From Intoshia linei (taxonomy: Eukaryota > Orthonectida > Rhopaluridae), in NCBI GenBank assembly GCA_001642005.1, contig LWCA01000359.1, forward strand, positions 1-30,485: a stretch of DNA of 30,485 nucleotides, read 5' to 3'. Under the pieces are notes generated by a model that saw nothing but the letters and a program-made list of their open reading frames with translations, did no database searches and was not told the origin of the DNA. Position numbers and translations under genes: made by a program. The stretch's first letter is position 1. Every line of letters starts with the position of its first letter. Shown in pieces: positions 11,941 to 23,900 of the stretch.

Positions 11941-13148
11941 TAGTTAATTTGTCAACGTTGTTTCAAATTTTATTAAAATTCATATATACATTTCATGGTA
12001 AAAAATTACATACACATATTAAATATCTTTATTTTCCGTTTCATATTGAAAAATGTACATTTTTACGTTATATTAAACTACGCAAGTTTCCAAACTACGA
12101 CCCATTTATTTACGTTAAAATAAATATTTCAATAACATATTCTATACTAATTTTTCACATGAATATAAATTTTCAACTTGTAAATCAATGTAAAATTTAC
12201 ATATAAAAATTTAAATCGTTATAATTTGAAAAAATGTTTATGTGTTTTTATTTATTCATATTACAATTTACAATTGTATTGTAATTTACAGTCTGTAACA
12301 ATTCAATTGAGTGGTAAATTGATAAAAATTTGTCAATATTTTTACAATACAAGTGTTACAAAACAAGTTACTTGTAACTTTACAACTTTTGTATGTTTAT
12401 TTTTTATTTGAATTTATTATTTTATGGTTGAAAAATATAATTAATTATTTATTTGATATTTGAAAATTGATTGATTTATAATTAGAAATTTTTAAAGCAT
12501 ACAAATTTTAAAGGAATAGTTTAATTTATTAAGTTAATTTATCATCGATATTATTTTATTTACGTCGTTGTGTATTTATTGTATAAATAAATTTAAAATT
12601 TTACAAATTGTAAATTGAAATTTTTTGTCAATTAATACATAAATGTTGATTAAAGTGTCGTATTTTAACAATAACAATATATAATGACATGTATCTATTT
12701 TCCTGATAATTATTCATAATTGTCCTTATTTAAAAATTATATTGTTTGTAAATAATTAATTTTTAATTACTACAGCATGTGACACTTTGATGTTTTAACA
12801 TTTGCCTAAATTTGTTAATTTTAGTGATAAATGCTTGTTTAAGAACAATGTATCACTGAGTGAAATTGCTGGATATTTAATTTTTGATAAAATATAATAA
12901 TTAATTTCTGAATGTTTTGAATTGTAAATTTTTTGTAATGTAAATAAAAGTGTACTGTTATTTAAAATTTTGATAAATACTGAGAATTTAGGGGCTTTAT
13001 TTAAATTAGAGGATTTCTTGGCTGATTCGACATTGTATCTATCATTAATCTTAGTTTTAATCTAAATATTTCATCTACAGTCATACCTGCGTATATTAAA
13101 CACTAACTTTAAAAAAATAACTATGTTCATTATAGAGAACATTTTATT

Positions 13149-13217
13149 ATGTTTAAAATATTAATGCTGCTTATAGCGCTATTAAGCTGTATCCACATTG
13201 AACAGGATTCATATTAA
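13149..13217 (+). other. 22-codon hydrophobic ORF resembling a signal peptide
   Basis: ATG-initiated and stop-terminated; it encodes MFKILMLLIALLSCIHIEQ plus three residues. The charge and hydrophobicity pattern is that of a secretory signal sequence. No GT donor follows in frame and no downstream secreted exon was found, so it may be chance or a micropeptide. Confidence 0.15.
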
Positions 13218-13466
13218 ACAGCTTTGACTGTATAAGTAATCTTTAGTAATGATTCATTATCATCACTACTAATGATTGTTATCTAACATTATACACATGA
13301 CAACATAATAAGTACCAAGAAGACTAAACACATTTAGTTTATTTTAACTAAGTTATTTTGAACATTAGTTAAATTTGAATATTATTGATTGCTACCATTT
13401 GTCTATAATTTAGAAGTATCTCATCAATAATTTTGCATTGTTTTATAAGCTTTTAAAATCGAACCA

Positions 13467-16400
13467 ATGTCTCACCTAAACGAAAATGGCGTTCAAGAAG
13501 ATATTCAACACTTGATCTTTAATAAAGGTTTCTATATATTTAAATTATCAAATTATATTATGAAGTAAGTTCCTCACGACTCCATAATAAGTTTTACGAG
13601 AGAAAAATTTTGACTGTCAGAGAGATCCTGGGTTATGGTCGGTAATATGTATGTAACTGTAAATTTTTTCCTGTAGCGTAATATTTAAATTTTTGAACAG
13701 CCATATAATGGACAACCAGGGAATTTATTTTTGAAAATACAATATCTACAATAGGTTGTCCACTTTTTTAAAGATCGAAAAGTATATTTGCATATAGATG
13801 TGTTTTTATGCACTGATCACGAATATGTGAAAATTAATTCATTTAATTGAAATTAATCCCGCCTGAAATTAAAAACACTTATGATATTTTTTTATTTTTA
13901 AAAATGTGAACTATACTTTATTACACTATTTTATTTATTTAATAATCTTATAATTAATAAAATAATGATATAAAATTGAAATGTCGAGATCCAAAAATGA
14001 ATTATTCAAAAAAAGTATGAGGTGGACGCGTCCTAATGGAGTGGTGGTTAGTGAACCGCTTAGTAATTTATCGAGATTACATACTATAAAAAAAGTAATG
14101 GGAAGATATCATTTTTTAGAAATGGAAAATAACTCACAACGAAAATCTTATTACTGTGATAAAACTGCAATAGAACTATATTCTTTATGGATGAAGTGCA
14201 CTCTGGGACCGATTCCATTAGAATTAGTAAAAGTCAAAATTAAAGATTTATTGAACAATTATGCGCTTTATGTAAAAATCCGAACTACCATCAAAAATTT
14301 AAACAAAATTAGGATAACATTAATGATAAAAAAATAAAACTTGACGAAGATGAAAATTTTCTTCAAATGCAAATTGATTCTCATGGAGAAAGTGGAGCGT
14401 GTTCTAGTAGTTTTTGCATATCAAATTTACAAACTCAACAACGATTACAACAAAAAAATTTTCATTTCCGTTTTGAATCGAAAGTAGAACCATATTCTGA
14501 GAATTCTTCCGATGAAAATTATTATCATCTCCATAAAGTTTATACAAATAAATCAATAAAATGTGAAAAGTTAGCTAAAGCCTCATTATCTACAAATCTT
14601 TCCGTTCGTAAAGTCAAGAAAATAATTTCAATTGGATCTGAAATAGATGTACCATCTAAAAATTGCTTTTTCAAGGCACAAATTAAAGAATTAAATATGA
14701 TAAAGCCTAAAATTAAAAATATGTTAACATTATTTAAAGGTGATTTATGTCTATAATTTGACAGAAAAAGAACCCCAAGTTATCAAAACTTGAATAAATA
14801 TGTGGAGTGTTTTGTTGTATGTGTGTCAAGCAATATAGACAAAGGATTATCCCTTTGTATTTCTCTAAAAACATTAGTAAATGCAAAAGGTAAAACTATG
14901 CATGAGGCCATAATTGAAATACTTGAAGAGTACACCATTCAACATAGAATCAAAATGATTATATGTGATACAAAGTATCCCAATACTGGAAAGAAAAATG
15001 GGACAGCAATGCTTACAATTGAATCATTAAATGAATCAATTCTATATGAAGACTGCCACTTTCACGTTCTGGATGTAACTATTAAACATACTCTTAAATG
15101 TATATTTAAAATGACACAGAAGGTCCAAATATAAACTCCCCATGTGTTGCATATGTTCGAACAAATTTTGAAAACGTTAAAGATAACTATGTCGGAACAA
15201 CAAACATTAAAAACATCATTAATATTGAAGGTATATGGAGAAATGATTATTTGGAGTTATATGATCTCACCAATGCTTACTTAACTCAACGATCTGAAAA
15301 AAAATCAAAAAATATCCAGGACTTATATCCAATGCAAGATGGAAGGCAAAGACAATTTACGCTATTAAAGCATATCTTAGCTATATATATATATATTAGT
15401 ATATTAATATATTAGCTTAGGAATGAGAGACGCTAAGATTGTCTAGGCATGTGATTTTATTTGTTTATACTGGGTAAAATGCTTATTGAATTGTAGGTAA
15501 TTATTCATATTATTTTATATATCGAAAATTATCATAAAACTATTATTAGATATTCCGAAGTGGCCGATTGGGGTGAACTTTCGAATTATTTAAATGGAAA
15601 ATATGTTATTACAAGTCAATGTCTAAAACGACATTGGAATGTAAAGTTAAAACCCATGAAGGTAATTTATACCAACAAAATATCGGAACGAGCTCTTGTC
15701 CAAATGGAAATTATAAGATCAACAGTTAGAACAGATGAAAAATTGGAGTTAAAACTGTTGTCTAAATTCAATAATTTTAATTAATAAATTTAAATAAAGT
15801 TAGTTTTTTTAAAAAGGTTTAAAAATTTTCAGGTGGAATAAATTGGACTTTGGAATTTTGTCTTGGATATTTATGTTTTAAATTACATTTCCAATGTTCA
15901 GTAAAATATACTTTTTCTAATTTAACAAAAAGTGTCAAAAGTGGACATCCTAATATACAATATATTTTAAGTCATTATTATTTATTTGTATTTTATGTAT
16001 TTATTTACGATTTGCTGATATATTCAACGAAGCTTTGACCCATACAAGTTGTATCATAATGATACAACCATTCAAAAAAAATTTATTACATCATAATGAT
16101 ATTTTTTCACTGTTGGGTGTTCTACCATAGAATTCACTTCTAAAGAGTCAACCTTTCCACTTCTATTCAAAAAATTAATGTATACTGTTTCTCAGTTTGT
16201 TTACGGGATAAAATAACGACAGTATCATAAATACTGTTATATACAAAATGTACCTACAAAATTTAGATTTCGAAAATGCGACACCACTTTTAATTTCTGA
16301 AGTAAAATTAATGTTAGAAGAAAAAAAAGAAGAAAAAATTATTCAAGATAATTCCAATAGTGTATTTTTTAAATCATATGATTATGTATCAAGATTGAAC

Positions 16401-17677
16401 AACTTTAATAATTCTGAAACTATTGAATCAGTAAAAGGGTAATTTTTAATTTTCATTGTATACTAGTTACTACACCATTTACAGGCAAATTTCAAAAAAA
16501 GTAAAGTTGATTTTACAATGTTATTTATTTACAAAATACTATAAGATACATAATATTATAGATTAATTAAGACATTATAAATAAGAATTTAATAAACGAA
16601 GAAACTACAGTGAATGAATGAAGAATATTTTAATGTACTTTTAAGGATAATTGTTAATTTAAAATAATTAAAAATGTATTTACAAAAAAATTCATTTCCA
16701 ACAATAAAATCATTTAATTGTACATTTGTGAACACTGCCTAAATATTTTTGAACATGATTTACAAAATTAATTGATTGTAAAATTGTAATTGTAATCAAT
16801 CTTCTGTCAATAATGTTGTGATAATGAGAATAATTAACAATACATTAAATTATCAATACCGCGCTAACTATTATTTTTTATCAGAGTATTCTTTATTTGA
16901 TAAGATGATATACATAGAAATAAATTTAATTTTTGATCAGTAATTAAAATTTAATAATTAAACTGCACTATGGATTTTATTTAAATTTGTATATAAAATA
17001 TAATAGGAACAGTTACAGTAATTTGTCAAATTTTATCAAAATACTTTTCCCTGTGTTGCATTGTGTAATATTACTTTATTTACATTTAAATTTATGAAAA
17101 TATGTTTACTTTTTTTGAAATTAGTCTTTATTATGTCTAGATTTTTTTTGGTTTAACTTATTAATGACTAAGTTTTTCGATTTGGACCATAGAATAAAAA
17201 AAGCCTCTAAATTAGGATGAATATTACCGACTATTTATGATTATTATGAAAATTTCCCATGTACCCTTAAATTCACGTTAAATATTATTTATTTCAGTGG
17301 GTTGACTCTATAAACAACTGCCATGACCGCTGAGATTTATATTTACGTGTCCGCGTTGGGTAAATTACTTTAGAAATCCTTACCATTTACAAATATATCG
17401 TATATAACTAAATTGAATATAATTAGTACATTATGTTAAATTTAATATTGATTTTTAGATTATTATCCAAACGAGATTTGCACCCTTTTGAGTTGGTGTC
17501 TCTGGCAAATATTTGCCCTACCGATGTGAATGAATGTAAATCATTATATCCCAGGTAAATTATTTTCTTGATATCAGAAATGTATGCAAAAATTTTAGTC
17601 TAAAGGACAGATTCAGCGATTCTGAAATTTTGGAAATTACTAAAGACCTTCAAACATTCAAAAACTTACAAAATTAA
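13467..17677 (+). CDS. POLR2D: RNA polymerase II subunit RPB4 (POLR2D-like)
   Basis: Four exons: 13467-13527, 16267-16438, 17459-17554 and 17599-17677, about 135 aa, close to the usual 140 aa or so of animal RPB4. Exon 1 (61 nt) encodes MSHLNENGVQEDIQHLIFNK. It joins in phase 1 to DFENATPLLISEVKLMLEE, reproducing the RPB4 N-terminal tip and first helix (pattern EDxxxLIFxK-x-FExAxxLLxSEV). Exons 2-4 give the HRDC-like C-terminal half: ETIESVKGLLSKRDLHPFEL, SLANICP and LKDRFSDSEILEIT. RPB4 pairs with RPB7 to form the stalk of Pol II. Introns are 2739, 1020 and 44 nt; the first contains a decayed transposase. An ATG at 16248 opens a longer exon 2 but would lose the conserved N-terminus. AATAAA lies at 17718-17723. 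Confidence 0.92.
13709..13762. repeat. Inverted repeat in RPB4 intron 1
   Basis: TGGACAACC at 13709-13717 and GGTTGTCCA at 13754-13762 form a perfect 9-bp inverted repeat with a 36-nt spacer. It sits upstream of the transposase remnant and could be a transposon terminus or a foldback; no target duplication was found. Confidence 0.4.
13981..15784 (+). pseudogene. Decayed DNA-transposon transposase in RPB4 intron 1
   Basis: Reading-frame pieces at 13981-14337, 14367-14756, 14757-15134, about 15105-15395 and 15560-15784 together resemble one transposase broken by stops and frameshifts. The third piece has the pattern found in a widespread family of uncharacterised animal transposase-like proteins: IICDTKYPNTGKKNGTAML then CHFHVLDVTIKHTLKCIF. 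In that family a D-T-x-x-x-N-T-G block precedes an H-H or H-x-H block and then S/G-G-P. Here the reading shifts frame near 15110 to continue GPNINSPCVAYVRTNFENV. The last piece ends ISERALVQM, compatible with the AERGVKLI-type C-terminal helix of such proteins. No terminal repeats were identified. A (TA)n-rich tract at 15382-15415 interrupts the 3' part. The family assignment is from memory of motif order. Confidence 0.5.
15785..16266. other. 3' part of RPB4 intron 1 with palindromes
   Basis: No exon is recognised. A 62-codon ORF (15850-16038) has no ancestry I can see. There are three inverted motifs: GTTGTATCAT-A-ATGATACAAC at 16048-16068, a second ATCATAATGAT core near 16090, and ACAGTAT-cataa-ATACTGT at 16219-16237, which is 29 nt before the exon 2 acceptor. 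Confidence 0.4.
16048..16068. repeat. Perfect palindrome with 10-bp arms
   Basis: GTTGTATCAT and ATGATACAAC are exact reverse complements separated by one A. The inner core ATCATAATGAT recurs about 37 nt downstream. It could be a hairpin, a transposon end or a dimeric binding site. Confidence 0.55.
16439..17458. other. RPB4 intron 2
   Basis: A 1020-nt intron bounded by GG|GTAATT and TTTTTAG|AT. I see only AT-rich sequence with no gene, tRNA or clear repeat. It interrupts the conserved helix between ESVK and LLSKRDL. Confidence 0.6.
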
Positions 17678-17927
17678 CTGAATTCATAAATACTATAAAT
17701 GAAAATTTGATTGTAAAAATAAATATATTATGTGATTATTATGATAAATTGTTACATTCTTGAAAAAAATCCGGTTATAAAACCATGTCGCAAATCCATT
17801 ATCTGTAATTAAAAATTATTTATTTTGTTAGAAAATGTCTGCGACTCAACGATTGACGATTTAAATTTTAAATGGTGACAGAAATTTGATATATCAATAT
17901 AAAGATTAAAGTAATATAATAAAATAC

Positions 17928-20900
17928 ATGTGTTATTTGAAATTAAACTTAAAAAAATTAAATACAAAAATGTACAAAATGAGAAAAACTTGTAAATTGG
18001 GACTAATTATATTTTCAATTCTTTTCCTATACAAAATTTTCAATTTCCACAACAAAAAAGAAACAAAAACAACTGACAAACCTTACATTCCAATACGCTA
18101 CATAAAACACCAATTTAAAAATTATGAAAATTTCAATTTAAAAGACTACATTGAAGTAAATTTTACAAAATCAAAATTGATTCTAACATGCACTGGTGAA
18201 AACATTAAAACTATGCTTAAAAAATTGAACTTGAAATTTATAAAATTACAAGATTTAAAGAAATCAGAGATTAAAAAATTTGGAAAAGATTACAAAATTA
18301 TTAAACATGTAAAATTGCATTATCTAAAAAGTATTGTTATCATTGACGAAAACAATTGCATCTATGTGAATGCACTGTCAGCCATTTTGCAATCTTATCG
18401 ATATTTTTGTGAATTATTTAAAGTTTGTGACTTAAAAAGTCCAAAATTTTATATAATTGTAATAAAAAAGAAAAGTAATTTCAAATTTAATTACAAATCT
18501 CGCTTATTTTATAAAAATAAAAAATTTCAAGGAAAAATAATTAATGGATCACAATTGGATGAAAATTGTTTAAATTGTTTTATAAAAAAATCTCCAAATG
18601 TGGATCAAATTGCTAATGTGAAATTGAAATATATGAATGAATCAATTATTAAATATATTTTGGTTAAATCAAAAATTTTTAAACATAATTCATCTTTTTT
18701 TTTACCAATTTATGAAAATATTTCAGTTTATTCTTTATGTGCGTCGCCTAAATGTTGGAAAATCCGCTTTTTAATTGTTCAAATTATTCAACGGTTACAG
18801 TTTTTACCTCTTCAATATTTTAAACAAAATTATTTAATGGTTGATGTCGATGATGTTTTTTCTAATGATGTCAAGAGTCGGTTTGCAGGGAAAAATGTAC
18901 TTTTTAATATCATTTTTTGTACAGTATAATATACTATATTTATTATTACTTATATTATGTTATATGTTATCATATATTAAAAATCATAATTAGTTAATTT
19001 AGATTTTACGATTGCAAAATAAACTAGAAAAATTCATTCAAAATTTTAAATTTAATCTGGGGTTTATTGGAAATAGGTTTATGTCAGATTATTCAAATCT
19101 AAATAATTCAAACAACTTTTTGTTAGGTTTATTTTGTTTATAATGTTACATTATATTGTTGTAATGAAATTTTATGTGACGAGATTGTAAGCAAGAATTT
19201 ATAGAGTCAATTATTTCAGTGCCTTTTCGGAGAATTATTAAAATTACATTTTAATTATTCAGTTATAATTATTAACAATTATATTACATTTAATTCTATT
19301 AAATTTTTTTAGGTAAAATTCAGTTTTACAAAGTTTTTTATTGTGAATTCAATCATACATACCCTTTTTATACTTTTCAATTTTTCTAACTTTTTATATG
19401 AAAAATCTAAATACATCAAACCTTTTCGGCATAATCCAATTTTGCCACTCTTTTAGTAACTATTCAATTTGCAAAATTTTTAATGATGATTTCACTTTTA
19501 CCAACCGTTTTGTAAAAATTCACATTTACCCACTATTTTGGTCACAATTCAATTTTATTAAATTTTTAATGATAGATTCAATTATATCGCTATTATTAGG
19601 TGCTTTATTTTTGCCAAATGTTCTTATCAAAAATACAAATTGATCAATTCTTTTGGGCGTAATCCAATTTTAACAACCCTTTTGGTAATTATCCGATTTT
19701 CCAAACTTATTAACAATGAAATCAAATTTGCCAAACTTTTTGGTCATAATTTAATTTTACAAAGTTTTTAATGATACATTAAATTACACTGATCCTATTT
19801 GAGATGCTTCAACTTTTCCAAACTTTACCAAAATTTTTTTATGAAAAATCTACTTTTACCAACGATTTTGGTCACTTCAAATTTCAAAAGTTTTTAATGA
19901 TAAACTAATTTTACCGACCATAATATAAATAATATATATACTCAAATATACTCAAAATATATGAATATTAAAATGCTTTTTTGACGTTGAAGTCGTCACT
20001 TATTCGGATTAAAATTTTTTGTGTGTGTTAACAGGATACAACTGTACCTACCTGTAAATTTTTTGAAATTCTAGGGCTGTTTTCATAAAAAAAGAAGGGT
20101 AATTTCACTTTCACTCCAAATTTGGTATATGTCTTAGTGGATCGTACATTAATCGTATCAATGTTAAAAATAAAAACATTGGCGCCAATTAAGAAAAAGG
20201 GGAAAAATCTCGCGAAAACGTTAAAACCGCTTAATGTTTTTACGGTCAATTTTTCTAAAAATATATTTTTAGGGGTTTTTAAGTACCCTCTTCAGCGTGG
20301 TATAGGGTATTTTCAACAAAAATCAATTTTTGTAAAAAACGAACAGCCCTATTATATAAGTAAAGATTATTTTACATTATATTATATTTTGTGTATTTAT
20401 ATTTATTATACAATTTAATTGATTTGTTAATCTCTATTCATTATTGATGTCACATCATTAAAAAAAACACTTGAAACGATACAAACGTTTGAAGCGGTTT
20501 TTGGGTTTATTGTATTGCAAACATTAATCCAACAGTTTGTTTCGATTGAAAATTTTTCAACTGTAGAAATGGGATCCTGTCCGTCATAATCACCAATGAC
20601 ATAAATTGATTTCTATATTTGATTAAGCTCAATTAAAATGGGTTACTTACTTTAAAGACGGTTGCAGCAAAATTACAGCGTCGTTCGTTTATAAACCCCG
20701 AGTAAATCCATTTATTTAATTTTTTGCAAAAGTATTCTACAGATTTATTTATATAATTTCCTCCAAATCCATTGCTATTTGTACCGCCTATAGCGTAGAG
20801 TGTTTCTAAAAATTGTTTACAAGTTTATTAAAAGTATGTACCATTATATAGACACAGGGAAAATCCACTTCGTTTATCATTCATTTTTGAAAAATTTAGC

Positions 20901-23900
20901 CATTTATCTTGTTTTGGATTGTAAAATTCAACCAGATTCAGAATGGATGTACCATTATAGCCGCCACACACGTAAATTTTGTTCGTATAGACAACTGCAG
21001 CAGCATCACTGCGAACATAATTCATACTTGTGCAATATGACCACGTGTTTGTATTAATGTTGTATTTTTCCACTGATTTAAGCCAATCATTAGAATTATA
21101 CCCACCCATGACGTAAATGTGTTCTCCTAAATATACAACCGAAACGTAGCACCGTGCAACTTGCATATTTGCCAATTTTTCCATTTTAAATAAATCAAGG
21201 TTGTACCAATATAATGTGGAAAGACATTCTTCACCGTTGTAACCTCCTATAATGTAAAATTTTTTATCTATTTTTATTAATCCATGGTGTGCAAAATATA
21301 ATTTTTTCTCATTTATAAATAACTTTCCTTCTATTAAATGCCACACGTTTGTGTAAATGTTATAAATTTCGATTTCGTCACATGGACCGTTCTCGTTCCA
21401 TCCTCCCATTAATAACATTAGAGTATTTGGATAACGTTCTTCTCTTCTTTTTTTCACCAGCTTATGTTCTAAAACAATAATAAAAAAATTATTGTTTATT
21501 ATATAAATAACATCTAAATCAATGTTTCTTAAACTGGACCCACAGACTCCTGGGTCTCCTAATTTTGTTCTAATTATGTGTTATTTATGACTATTTATAA
21601 GGGGCCCGCGAAATATTTTTCTTGAAATAGAGATCAGGAGTTGTAAGTTTAAGAACCGCTGATTTAAGTTTAAGAAACAATACCTGTTGGTAAAGCATGA
21701 TATTTACACCAATTCGAGTAAAACTGATCAACAAGGTATCGATTTATTATTGGATTGGAGTTATAAAAGTTGTTGAAAAACAATATATAAAGGTCATTTG
21801 AATTTAATCGACTAAGGCGTATGCAATTCAGGAGTTGAGGTATATATCTTTTTCTGTTAAACGGTTGATAGTTTAACCATATAACAATGGCCTTTAAAAT
21901 TGACTCTTCTGATAAAACGTCCAATAAGTCGTCACAGAGAAGTTTATAAATAAAATCAAAAGATAGATATTGTAAAATAATGAGTTGATTGCTTTTACGG
22001 GAATTCAATATTTCGTTATTATAGTTTCGTTTAATGGGAATTGACTGCAAAGTATCTTCAACCTCTATAAAAAGATGACAATCAAATTCGTATTTAAAAA
22101 AGGAATACATTTTTTCCATCAATCCTAAATGTTGAAAATCATTGCAAACTATATAAAAATGTTGGAAATTTTTATATAAATTAATGAATATATATTTAGA
22201 ACAAATTTTAATCAATTCAGGACAAATGAGCCTGTCGGCAAATTTTAAAATTGTGGAAACGTTATATATTGTGATAGATTTTTCGTTGTAATTTTCACCA
22301 TTTAACACACCGTTTCTTTTCAATTTCCCCATTTTTTTCAAAATCTTGATAAACAATTTTAAATCGTTAGTATCACATGGCCAGATTAAATTGATGACTC
22401 CGTTGCTTTCCACGAACGTGTGTCGTTTAACTCTTTCAAAATATTTACTTACAATATTTAAATTGTTGGGGTCATACGTTACTGCTGTCCCGTTTGCAAT
22501 TATTTTACAATATTTTGTGATTGTTGAATTTCAACGCAATAAAAAATTATTAAGTATGAACGCGTCTTGTTTTTAAGTGTTAACCTATTTTTAATGTTTT
22601 CGTTGACACTGAGCACAAACTTTATACTTTTTCTTATTCACTATTGTATTAAATTTTTGTATTTAACACCGTTTTTATAAAATTACATTTTAACCCGCGC
22701 TGGAAATCATTTTCATTTAGAGGGCGCCCTAAAAAATTGACATGTTTATGTAAATTTATCGAGTCAATTATTTCAGTGCCTTTTTGGAGAATTATTAAAA
22801 TTACATTTTAATTATTCAATTACAATTATTAACAATTATATTACATATAATTCTACCAACCCTTTTTGGGCTTTCCACTTTTCAAACTTTCAATCAATTT
22901 TATTGTGAATTCAATCATACTAATAATAATAACATTCATGATAATTTTACTTCTAATTAGTATAAATATTGTCTACGTTGGAAAACGCTGATTTATAACA
23001 CCATGTAGACAACTTTAGTAAGTGAATATCAACATGTAAAGTGGGTTGTGTCAAAAATGGTTGATAAAAATAGATTTTACTTACAAAATCAGCTAAATTT
23101 GGATTTCGCATATTATTTTATAAACATTAGTAATTACTATCCTTTATTATACAAAAATGCATTGATTTTATTTTAAATTATATTAAATTGTACTTTCAGA
23201 AAATAAAAAGAAATTCAATTGGTTTTCTCATACATTTACTCATAATTTAACATTTTTCAATTATTCGATGGAATTGAACAAAAACTATATTTTTTCAAAG
23301 GTTTATTCCGACTTATAAATCGAAGTTTCCAAATGTTTCATGTTGGCTAGTACCATATGTATCAAAATTCACATTAATGATAATGAACAAAAAATTTAAT
23401 TTACAAATATGACATTCGTCCTTGGAAATTTATAAAAACCTAATTAAAGACAGTCTTATAAATCTATTGGACGGGAAATTTTAAATAATAATAAAAAATA
23501 AAATAGAATTTTTAAATTATATCTTAATTTAGGTTGTTATACTGACATAAAAAATTTTTTTGCACCTAAATTTGATCCTACCATATATGATATAATTTAC
23601 ACCCAGCTGATACATTTGGAAAACTCTGTATTAATTACTTTTTATTATAAAAGTATTATATTTGTTGTATATTTTCAGATGAAAAAGATAAAAACAGTAC
23701 CCTATATGGTTACACCAGCTCATAAATGTATTTATCCAATTTGCAACAAATTTTATGATATTTTGAATGACATGAACATTACAAGTGTATCAACATCGCA
23801 TTACCCAAAATTTAATAAATTTAACAATAATGTATTTGAATATAAGAATATTACAACATTCTCGAGAATGTATATTGGAATATATTCTAAACACTTCTTT

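Larger units (their letters stand above)
10586..13466. other. Gene-free region with one dispersed repeat copy
   Basis: I found no recognisable exon. The ORFs at 11501-11749, 11949-12206 and 12226-12411 are low-complexity Phe/Ile/Tyr/Asn-rich translations of repeat or AT-rich sequence. 11415-11940 holds copy B of the dispersed repeat. 12220-12420 is dense in short inverted motifs such as GTTAC/GTAAC. A 22-codon hydrophobic ORF sits at 13149-13217. The final part should contain the RPB4 promoter, which I could not identify. Confidence 0.5.
18897..20426. other. 5' part of NDST intron 1: direct repeat, minisatellite, dispersed repeat
   Basis: Non-coding. It holds direct repeat copy 1 (19194-19300), a degenerate AT-rich minisatellite (about 19375-19920) and copy C of the dispersed repeat (about 19955-20380). 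ORFs at 19398-19643, 20028-20249 and 20122-20418 are translations of these repeats. Confidence 0.6.

Noticed and set aside
15850-16038. 62-codon plus-strand ORF
   Set aside because: It lies in RPB4 intron 1, has no recognisable domain and contains low-complexity Tyr/Phe/Ile runs.
16248-16266. ATG at 16248 as the RPB4 start
   Set aside because: Residues MYLQNL are not RPB4-like, whereas the acceptor TTTAG at 16266 joined to exon 1 at 13527 reproduces the conserved N-terminus.
23532-23653. Possible extra NDST exon (CYTDIKNFFAPKFDPTIYD...) in intron 3
   Set aside because: It has splice-like borders, but its phases do not fit between exon 3 (phase 0 end) and exon 4 (phase 0 start), and the family has no sequence there.
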